The notes beneath the pieces are model-generated. The model made no database searches. It saw nothing but the letters and a program-made list of their open reading frames with translations, and had not been told where the DNA came from. 57,791 nucleotides of DNA from Anaerolineaceae bacterium UBA4890 (lineage in GTDB: Bacteria > Chloroflexota > Anaerolineae > Anaerolineales > Anaerolineaceae), in contig DHCY01000012.1 in the NCBI GenBank assembly GCA_002399085.1, positions 60,107-117,897 of the forward strand, in the 5' to 3' direction. The translations under genes were made by a program, and so were the position numbers. How positions within the stretch are numbered: position 1 is the stretch's first letter; the number at the start of each line of letters is the position of its first letter. This document shows, piece after piece, positions 52,219 to 57,791 of this stretch.

Positions 52219-52627
52219 CTGCGTTTTTCTCTATGTCGTGTCTGAGTTTGGAGAGGGCTGATACTCGCCAATATTGAACGGTACTCCTGGGCACCTGAAT
52301 CATTTCGCTGATCGTTCGATCATTGAACTCATCAAAATAATACAGGTGGATGATCCTTCGCAATTGCTCAGGTAACTTATTAATGCCAGCGGTCAAAAGC
52401 TGGGTAGATATTAACTTCCCTGATATGAGATGATCTGCTTCAGGTTCTAAGGTACCATCATTGACAAATAGGTACTCTTCCTCAACTGGCAGGTCTGAAA
52501 AATTGAGAATTATCTGCTTTCGCCTATTGATGGATTTATGAGCATTGATCGCTTCGTTTCTAAGTGTTCTTTTACAATAGGTATCGAAGGCAAGGCAAAC
52601 TTCTAACTGACGGCTCTCAGGTACCAC
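52199..52627 (-). CDS. Sigma-70-like factor of the mobile element, 142 aa
   Basis: A short sigma factor-like regulator, mainly region 4. INKLPEQLRRIIHLYYFDEF and NDRTISEMIQVPRSTVQYW (about 105-123) form the HTH that would contact a -35 element; the N-terminal part is LEVCLAFDTYCKRTLRNEAI. Start GTG 52627 is supported by AAGGAG 6 bases upstream. It leads the recombinase operon and likely controls element transcription. Confidence 0.85.
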   Translation of the reverse strand: MVPESRQLEVCLAFDTYCKRTLRNEAINAHKSINRRKQIILNFSDLPVEEEYLFVNDGTLEPEADHLISGKLISTQLLTAGINKLPEQLRRIIHLYYFDEFNDRTISEMIQVPRSTVQYWRVSALSKLRHDIEKNADDWADI

Positions 52628-52730
52628 TTGATCTCCTTTCTATTTGGTTGGATACGGGAAGTTCCTTTCATTACTTAAACAATGCCCAGAGATTATTTGC
52701 CAAACTATGTTGTTCTAAAATTGAATAAAA

Positions 52731-52758
52731 AAACCAGCCTGTTTGTATAGGCTGGTTT
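52731..52758 (-). terminator. Rho-independent terminator
   Basis: AAACCAGCC (52731-52739) pairs with GGCTGGTTT (52750-52758) around a 10-base loop. Read on the minus strand the stem is followed by a run of seven T, so it ends transcripts from the right, just before the sigma-like gene. On the plus strand it has four T and may act weakly. Confidence 0.85.
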
Positions 52759-52804
52759 TGTAGAACGATCGGGTTCTTAGGATGTTTTTAGATCATCCGT
52801 TCTC

Positions 52805-52984
52805 CTATTCAAATAGTGAAACTTTCAAGTTTTCGGTCTCCATTTCGAGCGCGCGATCAGCCAAATCCTGGATTTCTTCTTAATTATGACTGATAACCAT
52901 GACAGTTTTATCTATGTCGCGTAGTCTTTGCAGCAGTGTGCGTAATTCTGTCTGCCCGGCAAAATCCAGCCCGGTAGTGGGTTC
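52805..52984 (-). pseudogene. Remnant of an ABC (ECF-type) ATPase, C-terminal end
   Basis: Translation of the minus strand from 52984 gives EPTTGLDFAGQTELRTLLQ (end of Walker B and D-loop), TVMVISHN (H-loop region), an in-frame TAA, then EEIQDLADRALEME and a stop at 52805. This is the last 60 codons of an ABC ATPase of the energy-coupling-factor/cobalt type. Walker A and signature regions are missing; upstream sequence to about 53150 has scattered traces at most. It is an old gene fragment. Confidence 0.75.
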
Positions 52985-53160
52985 AACTCACAGTAATAAC
53001 CTGTGGAGTACTCCATAAAAGCCTGGGCAATTCCAAGCCTCCAAGAAGGGTGGGAAGAAAGGTTTACCACTTCTATTCGTGCCACATAGGACATCAAGCG
53101 CATTCTCAATAGAATTTTCCAAAAAACTAGGCTTATACTATCCCGGTTTATCAAACTGCA

Positions 53161-53435
53161 AAGAAACCGTCCTTTTAATTCTTCAAGAATTCCTATCACC
53201 TCTTCGTGATTCGTGACTGGGTAGTCCTCTGTGTACAAAGTTTTCTAGTCTGCTGCTGAATCTTGTGGGATGATTCCGTCTACCTCAGGAGAAGATGTGG
53301 TTTCGCTTACAGCAGGTCTCCCATGTTCAATAACAGGTGCGGGCATGGTAATTGTTGGGTTCCTCTATGGGATAGGAACTCCTGACACTTCCGCAAATTA
53401 GCAACAGAAGCAGCAAAAAACGTTCATACTCTTGA
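53161..53435 (-). pseudogene. Lipoprotein remnant, copy A of a duplicated gene
   Basis: A decayed copy of the lipoprotein gene at 53934-54866. It keeps the hydrophobic FLLLLLLICGS signal core without a good start codon, a frame change, then PAPVIEHGRPAVSETTS. A TAG stands where copy B has Trp (AAD*KTLYTED versus VADWETLYTED), followed by NHEEVIGILEELKGRFL. After that homology stops and the ATPase remnant begins. An open frame at 52912-53238 runs across this junction but is a chimera and not a gene. Confidence 0.7.
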
Positions 53436-53461
53436 AAGAGTTCTACCTGTATACTTTATAT

Positions 53462-53490
53462 CGGGCAGGCATATGAGACATGTCTGCCCG
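53462..53490 (-). terminator. Hairpin after Cys-rich gene, copy A
   Basis: CGGGCAGGCA (53462-53471) and TGTCTGCCCG (53481-53490) pair with one mismatch around a 9-base loop. It sits just downstream of the Cys-rich protein gene and matches the hairpin at 54884-54910 in copy B. No long T run follows. Confidence 0.6.
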
Positions 53491-53536
53491 AAGTCTCAAG
53501 TTCGATTGAAGGGGTTCAGCGTTTATTTATACTTGC

Positions 53537-53860
53537 TTACTTGTAGCTACAAGCTGAAGCGCAGTGATCTGAACTAGACGAATTCACACAATGGCAGACA
53601 TTTGGTCTTTGACACACTATATCCGTTGAACTCCACCAAGTGCAGGTGCTATTGTAGGTTCTGAGTTTTCCATCAGTTGTGCAATAATACTTATTTAGGT
53701 TATTTGGATCTGGCACACAGCCCGTACAAGCAGCACCGTTATGACCTGGGCCCCGAATTCTTGTGCCATAGAGATTAACTGCTTGGGCAACAGATACAAT
53801 TGATGCTACTAGAACAACAATAATTGTCAGCAGTCCCAATAGTTTAAATTTTGGTTTCAT
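53537..53860 (-). CDS. Secreted Cys-rich small protein (copy A, intact), 107 aa
   Basis: I do not recognise the family. Signal peptide: MKPKFK then LLGLLTIIVVLVASIVSVAQ, with cleavage likely after AQA near residue 27. The mature part of about 80 residues carries nine cysteines (ACTGC, YYCTTDGK, STCTWW, IVCQRPNVCHC, HCASACSYK), expected to form disulfides outside the cytoplasm. ATG 53860 has AAAGGAG 6 bases upstream. A truncated second copy of the C-terminal half lies at 54958-55057. A DsbA-like oxidoreductase is encoded at 56893-57594. Bacteriocin, toxin or structural roles are all possible. Confidence 0.8.
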   Translation of the reverse strand: MKPKFKLLGLLTIIVVLVASIVSVAQAVNLYGTRIRGPGHNGAACTGCVPDPNNLNKYYCTTDGKLRTYNSTCTWWSSTDIVCQRPNVCHCVNSSSSDHCASACSYK

Positions 53861-53933
53861 GTTTTTCTCCTTTCATCATTTGAGTTGCTATGATCTCAAC
53901 TGGAATCGATAGGCCTTTTCTTTCAATTATGTG

Positions 53934-54866
53934 TCAGTTTTGCTCTTCAAACTCAATCAGTTTCTTGTAACACTCGTCATAGAGAGTCTGTATGCGTTCT
54001 GGCAATTCTTCAAAGTATGCAATCTGTTGTAAATTGTAAGGAAGTAAATCGTCCAATTCTTCACCTCCGCTAAGATAGAACCGATCGGTATTTCCATCGA
54101 TTGTTCCACCATTAAAGAGACTTAAATAATAAGAATGATCTTCGATTTCTATCAGTTTTTCGGTATCTACATAGGCAAAATTTGTTAGATACTTTACAAA
54201 TATAAATACCGGCTGGTTCTCATATTCCCCGATCCATCCGAAAAAAAAGTTTGTTTTAAACTTTTTTCGGAGATATGGTTGTCCGGATCGCGAATCCATC
54301 GGATAAGAAAATCCAGGTGTTCTGAAGCAACACAGAAGTCACATGAAAGATAATAATCCAAATTTTCCCAGACTGTTTCTGACGGTGGTGTCTCAAGAGG
54401 AACGAAGTAAAAATCATTCAGAGAAGGGGAGTTCATCCTCCCATAGTGTCCGTCAAGTGATAAAAAATTCTAGGGTCTTAAAAAACCGTTATACTTTTCG
54501 TGTTCAGAATAGTGTAATACGCTATCAAATCTACCCGAATCCGGATCAGAAATGTGTATCCAATATTTTTTATTTAACCAAACGAGCTGATACCAGCCAG
54601 GCTTGTCAAACTGATTTAGAAAACGTCCTTTTAGGTCCTGTAGGATTCGGATCAGTTCCTGGTGATCAGTAACTGGGTTATCCTCTGTATACAAAGTTTC
54701 CCAGTCTGCTACCGCAGGTGTAGATGCAGTTTCGGCCACGACTGGATTTCTAGATTCAATAACTGGTGCGGTTTGTTGGTTCGTCTGACGGGTAGGATAT
54801 TCTGGCGCATCCACCCAATAGCAGCAAAAGCAGTAGAAAAACGGTTATCCTCTTGATAGAATTCAT
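53934..54866 (-). pseudogene. Lipoprotein gene, copy B, disrupted
   Basis: One gene split over three minus-strand pieces. It starts at ATG 54866 behind AAAGGAG: MNSIKRITVFLLLLLLLGGC, a clear lipobox. A frame change near 54760-54800 leads to TAPVIESRNPVVAETAS and DWETLYTEDNPVTDHQELIR. A TAG at 54470-54472 interrupts it; the same frame continues NSPSLNDFYFVPLETP and EHLDFLIRWIRDPDNHISE. Another frame change near an A-rich run at about 54240-54265 leads to KTNFFFGWIGEYENQPVF and the stop at 53934. Function unknown. The first frame change is shared with copy A, so it predates the duplication or is a feature of the gene. Confidence 0.7.
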
Positions 54867-54883
54867 GTAGTCTCCTTTAAATT

Positions 54884-54910
54884 GGGCAGGCAAGTGCTGT
54901 TTGCCTGCCC
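54884..54910 (-). terminator. Hairpin after Cys-rich gene remnant, copy B
   Basis: GGGCAGGCAA (54884-54893) and TTGCCTGCCC (54901-54910) form a perfect 10-bp stem with a 7-base loop. On the minus strand it lies between the Cys-rich remnant and the lipoprotein start and is followed by AATTTAAAGGAG. Probably attenuates read-through into the lipoprotein gene. Confidence 0.6.
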
Positions 54911-54957
54911 GAGGTCACAAGTCCGGTTGATGATACTTAGCGTTTATTTAGTTTTAC

Positions 54958-55057
54958 TTACCGGTAGGCACAAGACGATGCACAGTGATCAGCATAGTTG
55001 GAAGTTACGCAATCGCAAACTCTAGTAGCTTTGGCGCATTGAATGACCGAGTTTCCT
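54958..55057 (-). pseudogene. Cys-rich secreted protein remnant, copy B
   Basis: The minus strand encodes SVIQCAKATRVCDCVTSN and ADHCASSCAYR before a TAA at 54958-54960. This closely parallels the end of the intact protein at 53537 (IVCQRPNVCHCVNSS, DHCASACSYK). The N-terminal half, including the signal peptide, is missing; upstream sequence joins a helicase fragment. A 5'-truncated duplicate. Confidence 0.8.
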
Positions 55058-55137
55058 CCTGGAAGGTGACTAACTAATTGCTGGTTTTTCCACAAGAAGG
55101 GATCAGTCAAGAGATTATTAAAGTCCGCATTGAGGAT

Positions 55138-55348
55138 CTAGTTCTGATTGCCACGGATCTCCTGTGCGGTTGCGATCTGCGCTTCGATCATGACCTGCTG
55201 GGTAAAGCGTTCAATTTCGCGAATAATGCGTTTTCGGAGGGTTGTGCCAAAGAAATGGCAACTCCGGTGCATCCTGCCCGACCTGTGTGGCCGATGCGGT
55301 GCACGAAGACTTCCGTGTCATCCGGGAGGTCAAAATTGAATACATGAG
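55138..55348 (-). pseudogene. DEAD-box RNA helicase C-terminal fragment
   Basis: The minus strand from about 55348 reads HVFNFDLPDDTEVFVHRIGH then TGRAGCTGVAISLAQP, the motif V-VI region of a DEAD-box helicase. Motif VI is damaged (HRIGHTGRAGCTG instead of HRIGRTGRAGRTG). After a frame change near 55235 it continues RKRIIREIERFTQQVMIEAQ and IATAQEIRG to a TAG at 55138. A fragment of about 70 codons with no start; clearly a dead remnant. Confidence 0.8.
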
Positions 55349-55464
55349 AGTTTCTCACCCTTTAGGATGATTCCGATGTGCTTTTTTGTAAAGACCTATC
55401 ATCTCATATGTTTCTGAACTTACTCAGGTATAATTTTGTTTGTACAAAAATCTGGTTAATTAAG

Positions 55465-56532
55465 ATGATGAAAAATGATACTAAAGAACTCAATCTGAAA
55501 CTGATTAATATTTTTGCCTATGTCAGCTTAGTTATTTCGGCTGCCTGCATTCTGCTCGTTACCCAAACTAAGTTCTTCCAATTCCCTGACTCCATATTGT
55601 CTACTGCAACATTGATTTTAGCGGTTAAATTCGTTCTCTTATCATCCCTTTTTATTTTTATGTTTAGGTTCTTTCAAAGAAAAAAATCAAAAGGGGAAAA
55701 GGATGCTTTTTGGACAGTGATGCTTATTCTCGGCCTACTTCTGTTCATCGTTAGTTTGCTTTTTTTTGTTTTTGATAAGTATGCTTATATTGGCCCGGGT
55801 GTTCTAAGGTTTTCTGGATTCGGAAGTTTCTCGTTTGTGTTTATTTCGTCTTTATTATTTTGTGCTCAATTTCTTTTTTTTCAGGTTATTGAGCGTATTT
55901 ATCGATTAGAGGCTAATCATTTTTTGCGAAAAGCAATGAATATAGTCATTGCATTAATGGCTGTCACATGCTTATTAATAGTGTTAGTCAATATTACTAT
56001 TGGGACTTCAACTAAAAATGAAATCAAAAACTGGGAGAACGCAAAGTATCATCATGCAACGGTTGTTTTCGGGGCTGGTGTTTATCAGTCTGGAGAGATC
56101 TCCGGTGTATTTATGGATAGGCTTAAGACAGCTGCTAGATTATTTCACAGCGGCAAGACAGATTTGATAATTGTAAGCACCTCATTGGATCAACCCAATG
56201 AACAAGAACTTATCCTATCAACGTTAAGATCATTAGAAGTCCCGGATGGAATGATAATTATTGACTCAAAAGGTTCGCGTACGCTTGAGACCTGCAAAAG
56301 TGTATTTCAGGAATACAACCTTTCTGATATAAATGTTGTTTCTCAAGCTTACCATCTGCCTAGAATTATTTTCGCATGTAGACATACAGGCGTCATCTCC
56401 ATAGATGGTATTATCGCTGACAATAGTTCTTATTCAATTCAAAACCAAATTATTTGGTATTTGCGCGAAAAAGTTGCAACAATGATAGCGTTTGTTGAAT
56501 TAATTATCTTTCACGAGAGCAATTCCTCGTAG
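55465..56532 (+). CDS. YdcF/SanA-like (DUF218) membrane protein, 355 aa
   Basis: A membrane protein with about five N-terminal hydrophobic segments (INIFAYVSLVISAACILLVT; LILGLLLFIVSLLFFVF) and a C-terminal DUF218 domain. The domain has ATVVFGAGVYQSGEISG (about 205), LFHSGKTDLIIVSTS, SRTLETCKSVFQEY and INVVSQAYHLPRIIF, the usual acidic/His blocks of YdcF/ElyC/SanA proteins linked to envelope or peptidoglycan precursor functions. ATG 55465 is chosen for a natural N-terminus; the frame is open from GTG 55378. It lacks a strong ribosome site. The gene is isolated between minus-strand remnants and the Cys-rich/DsbA set. Confidence 0.8.
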   Translation: MMKNDTKELNLKLINIFAYVSLVISAACILLVTQTKFFQFPDSILSTATLILAVKFVLLSSLFIFMFRFFQRKKSKGEKDAFWTVMLILGLLLFIVSLLFFVFDKYAYIGPGVLRFSGFGSFSFVFISSLLFCAQFLFFQVIERIYRLEANHFLRKAMNIVIALMAVTCLLIVLVNITIGTSTKNEIKNWENAKYHHATVVFGAGVYQSGEISGVFMDRLKTAARLFHSGKTDLIIVSTSLDQPNEQELILSTLRSLEVPDGMIIIDSKGSRTLETCKSVFQEYNLSDINVVSQAYHLPRIIFACRHTGVISIDGIIADNSSYSIQNQIIWYLREKVATMIAFVELIIFHESNSS

Positions 56533-56572
56533 CTTGCTATGAGGATGATAATCAAAAAGACCTTTTTTTTGA

Positions 56573-56878
56573 CTAAGTGCATGTATCCCCAGGCATAATA
56601 CACTTATCAGATATGTTGCATGGGCAACACAGGCACCAATATGAGCATTCCACAGGCTCAGAGCCAACACAAGTGTGAATGATAGGAAGCCTGTAATAGT
56701 AAATTACACTTCCTTTATCACTTGAGCAATACCAACCACCACCACATTCGCAAGGTGACTGGCATGAGGCATCAATTTGCTGAGAGCATTGGCTCCCTTG
56801 AACGGGCATAACTAATTCAAAAAGGCCTAGTTCAACAACAATTAGGACTAATAGCACAATGACTAGAGTTTTCTTCAT
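56573..56878 (-). CDS. Secreted Cys-rich small protein, 101 aa
   Basis: Unrecognised secreted protein. Signal peptide MKKTLVIVLLVLIVVELGLF then ELVMPVQG. The mature 70 residues carry 13 cysteines, including CQSPCECGGGWYC, ECSYWCLCCPC and KCIMPGDTC. ATG 56878 is supported by AGAGGTGG upstream; a TTG at 56896 would overlap the DsbA-like gene. It follows that gene directly, so the thiol oxidoreductase is a likely folding partner. It is not obviously homologous to the protein at 53537 beyond being short, secreted and Cys-rich. Confidence 0.78.
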   Translation of the reverse strand: MKKTLVIVLLVLIVVELGLFELVMPVQGSQCSQQIDASCQSPCECGGGWYCSSDKGSVIYYYRLPIIHTCVGSEPVECSYWCLCCPCNISDKCIMPGDTCT

Positions 56879-56892
56879 TTTTCCACCTCTTT

Positions 56893-57594
56893 TCAATTCG
56901 ACTGGTTAATCTCTAGAAGCATGTTTATGATTGATGGAACCGAATTCCAATTGTTAATCCTGTATCCATTTACATAAAAGGTTGGTGTACCGATCACTCC
57001 AACTTTCTTTCCTTCACTTATATCCTGTTCGACTTCGGTTATGTAGTTTCCATTTGAAACACATTCGTTGAACATTGAATGATCGATGTTCAGATTCTCT
57101 ACCCTACTTATTAGATTAAGGTCTGTTATTGGAGCGTCTGAAGAAAATATGTAATATACAAATTCCCAATAAATATATTGGCTTGGTAGACAATTTGTGA
57201 TCTTGAGAAGACTTGTTTCAATATCAGGTGTTTTAACTGGGAAATCTTTTAGCACGAATTGGATTGAATCACGATGTTCATAAACTAGGGGCATGATCGC
57301 TTGATAGGCAGATTTGCAATGCTGACAAGAAAAATCAAGAAACCCAACAATTGTAACTACAGGATCATTATTGTTTCCGATATAGGGATCGTCACTTATT
57401 GGAATAGCCTCCACAAACTCGATATCTTGGTTTTCAAGGGATGCCTTTGTGGGCCCTAAAGTTAGCGCAACATATTGATTTAACTTAATGATTTGAACGG
57501 AAGTTAATGCTATTTGTAGAAGCAACAACACTACAACTAAGACAGAATATATGTTCGTTTCTTCGAGCTTTTTCATCTTCAGTCTCTTCGTCAT
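56893..57594 (-). CDS. Membrane-anchored DsbA/thioredoxin-like oxidoreductase, 233 aa
   Basis: A thiol-disulfide oxidoreductase facing the outside of the membrane. One N-terminal anchor (SVLVVVLLLLQIALTSVQII, about 17-36), then a Thioredoxin_4/DsbA-like domain: VVTIVGFLDFSCQHCKSAY with the CQHC active site at Cys90 and Cys93, and VGVIGTPTFYVNG with the cis-Pro (about 206) near the C-terminus. The CxxC dipeptide QH resembles the PH of DsbA. The ATG follows the TAA of the upstream membrane gene with no gap, and the Cys-rich protein follows it. It probably forms disulfides in that product (inference). Confidence 0.9.
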   Translation of the reverse strand: MTKRLKMKKLEETNIYSVLVVVLLLLQIALTSVQIIKLNQYVALTLGPTKASLENQDIEFVEAIPISDDPYIGNNNDPVVTIVGFLDFSCQHCKSAYQAIMPLVYEHRDSIQFVLKDFPVKTPDIETSLLKITNCLPSQYIYWEFVYYIFSSDAPITDLNLISRVENLNIDHSMFNECVSNGNYITEVEQDISEGKKVGVIGTPTFYVNGYRINNWNSVPSIINMLLEINQSN

Positions 57595-57791
57595 TTACTC
57601 TGAACTACTGATTGTTGCACCAAGCACTGATGGTGCCAGATACCATGGAAGCAGTCTTGATCTATTTGAGAAATATTGAAGTAGATTTGAGAGAAGAAAT
57701 GGAACACTAAGCGCGACAAAACGATGGTTTATCAACAGTGTAAATGCCATTCCTAATGATGCGAAAATTGCTCCAATAAAGAAGACAGCAC
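57595..57791 (-). CDS. Membrane protein, C-terminal part (ABC-2 permease-like), cut by window edge
   Basis: Open to the window's right edge; the last 64 residues and TAA (57595-57597) are present. Hydrophobic: VFFIGAIFASLGMAFTLLIN, FVALSVPFLLSNLLQYFS and RLLPWYLAPSVLGATI. The pattern of 'FASLG..F....NHRFVALSVPFLL' recalls the C-terminal segments of ABC-2 type permeases from peptide exporters, but this is a weak judgement on a partial sequence. It runs directly into the DsbA-like gene (TAA-ATG), so one operon. Confidence 0.6.
   Translation of the reverse strand, partial: AVFFIGAIFASLGMAFTLLINHRFVALSVPFLLSNLLQYFSNRSRLLPWYLAPSVLGATISSSE

Larger units (their letters stand above)
49873..52660 (-). 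mobile_element. Integrative element module (serine recombinase side)
   Basis: Four minus-strand genes (sigma-like factor, HTH-type protein, SHOCT-like protein, large serine recombinase) overlap or abut as one operon, an arrangement seen at the ends of Tn-like integrative and conjugative elements. The left end lies within the 40 bases between the OPT gene stop and the recombinase stop; I cannot define the attachment core or the right end. Conjugation genes are not present in the window. DNA to the right is full of gene fragments. Confidence 0.6.

Noticed and set aside
52912..53238. A 108-codon frame that could be annotated as a gene
   Set aside because: It crosses from a lipoprotein remnant into the antisense-shifted ABC ATPase remnant; the start falls in the middle of the homologous region of copy B.
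55078..55347. A plus-strand 89-codon frame
   Set aside because: The opposite strand carries a recognisable DEAD-box helicase fragment, so this is its shadow.
1..57791. tRNA, rRNA or riboswitch genes
   Set aside because: I saw no cloverleaf with a T-loop GGTTCGAATCC-like block, no rRNA signature and no riboswitch core that I could defend; the GGTTCCAAACC repeats at 21.6 kb resemble a T-arm but are tandem copies without acceptor or anticodon arms.

Overview
The window looks like chromosomal DNA of an anaerobic, sugar-fermenting Chloroflexota bacterium, most likely of the Anaerolineae. This is inferred from gene content and style (giant cyclic beta-glucan synthase, LacI/ABC/cellobiose phosphorylase locus, actinobacterial-type xylose isomerase, interspersed 'GGGTTCCAAACCC' and 'CCACGCCCCCTTTCC' repeats). 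No rRNA or tRNA is present to prove it. From about 27 kb onward the DNA looks visibly richer in A+T.

Region 1 (1-12.1 kb, minus strand). A repeat-bearing edge is followed by a DUF7000-like gene, a frameshifted DUF3795-type Cys-rich gene, an alpha/alpha-toroid protein, and an 8.7 kb gene for a three-module cyclic beta-1,2-glucan synthase. The synthase is translationally coupled to a tandem universal stress protein.

Region 2 (12.4-27 kb, plus strand). After a phosphoribosyltransferase comes a beta-glucoside/xyloside utilisation locus: a LacI regulator with a consensus promoter and a palindromic operator, a sugar-binding lipoprotein, two permeases (no ATPase), cellobiose phosphorylase, xylose isomerase, a GH3 glycosidase, xylulokinase and a GH1 beta-glucosidase. 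Imported cello- and xylo-oligosaccharides would be split by phosphorolysis and hydrolysis, and xylose passed to the pentose phosphate pathway.

Region 3 (27-46.8 kb). This is the most unusual part. A 14-gene plus-strand operon encodes a NitT/TauT-type ABC importer, a PaaK-like adenylate-forming ligase, a UbiA prenyltransferase, seven family-2 glycosyltransferases, a YdjC/ChbG deacetylase and a PIG-L/LmbE deacetylase. It meets, tail to tail with only 4 bases between stop codons, a minus-strand operon of three radical SAM enzymes (one with a B12-binding-type N-terminus) and a methyltransferase, preceded by a stop-interrupted reading frame. I infer an uncharacterised pathway for a prenylated, glycosylated, probably aromatic or lipid-like product.

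Region 4 (46.8-49.8 kb). An XRE regulator and a frameshifted DUF6442-like membrane protein share a consensus promoter with a palindromic operator. They are followed by a small unknown protein and an OPT-family transporter.

Region 5 (49.9-57.8 kb). A mobile-element module (large serine recombinase, SHOCT-like protein, HTH-type protein, sigma-70-like factor) borders a degenerate stretch with remnants of an ABC ATPase and a DEAD-box helicase. This stretch also holds a tandemly duplicated module of a Cys-rich secreted protein plus a lipoprotein. The right edge has a YdcF-like membrane protein and a minus-strand set of a putative ABC-2 permease (cut by the window edge), a membrane-anchored DsbA-like oxidoreductase and a second Cys-rich secreted protein, which suggests disulfide-rich exported peptides.
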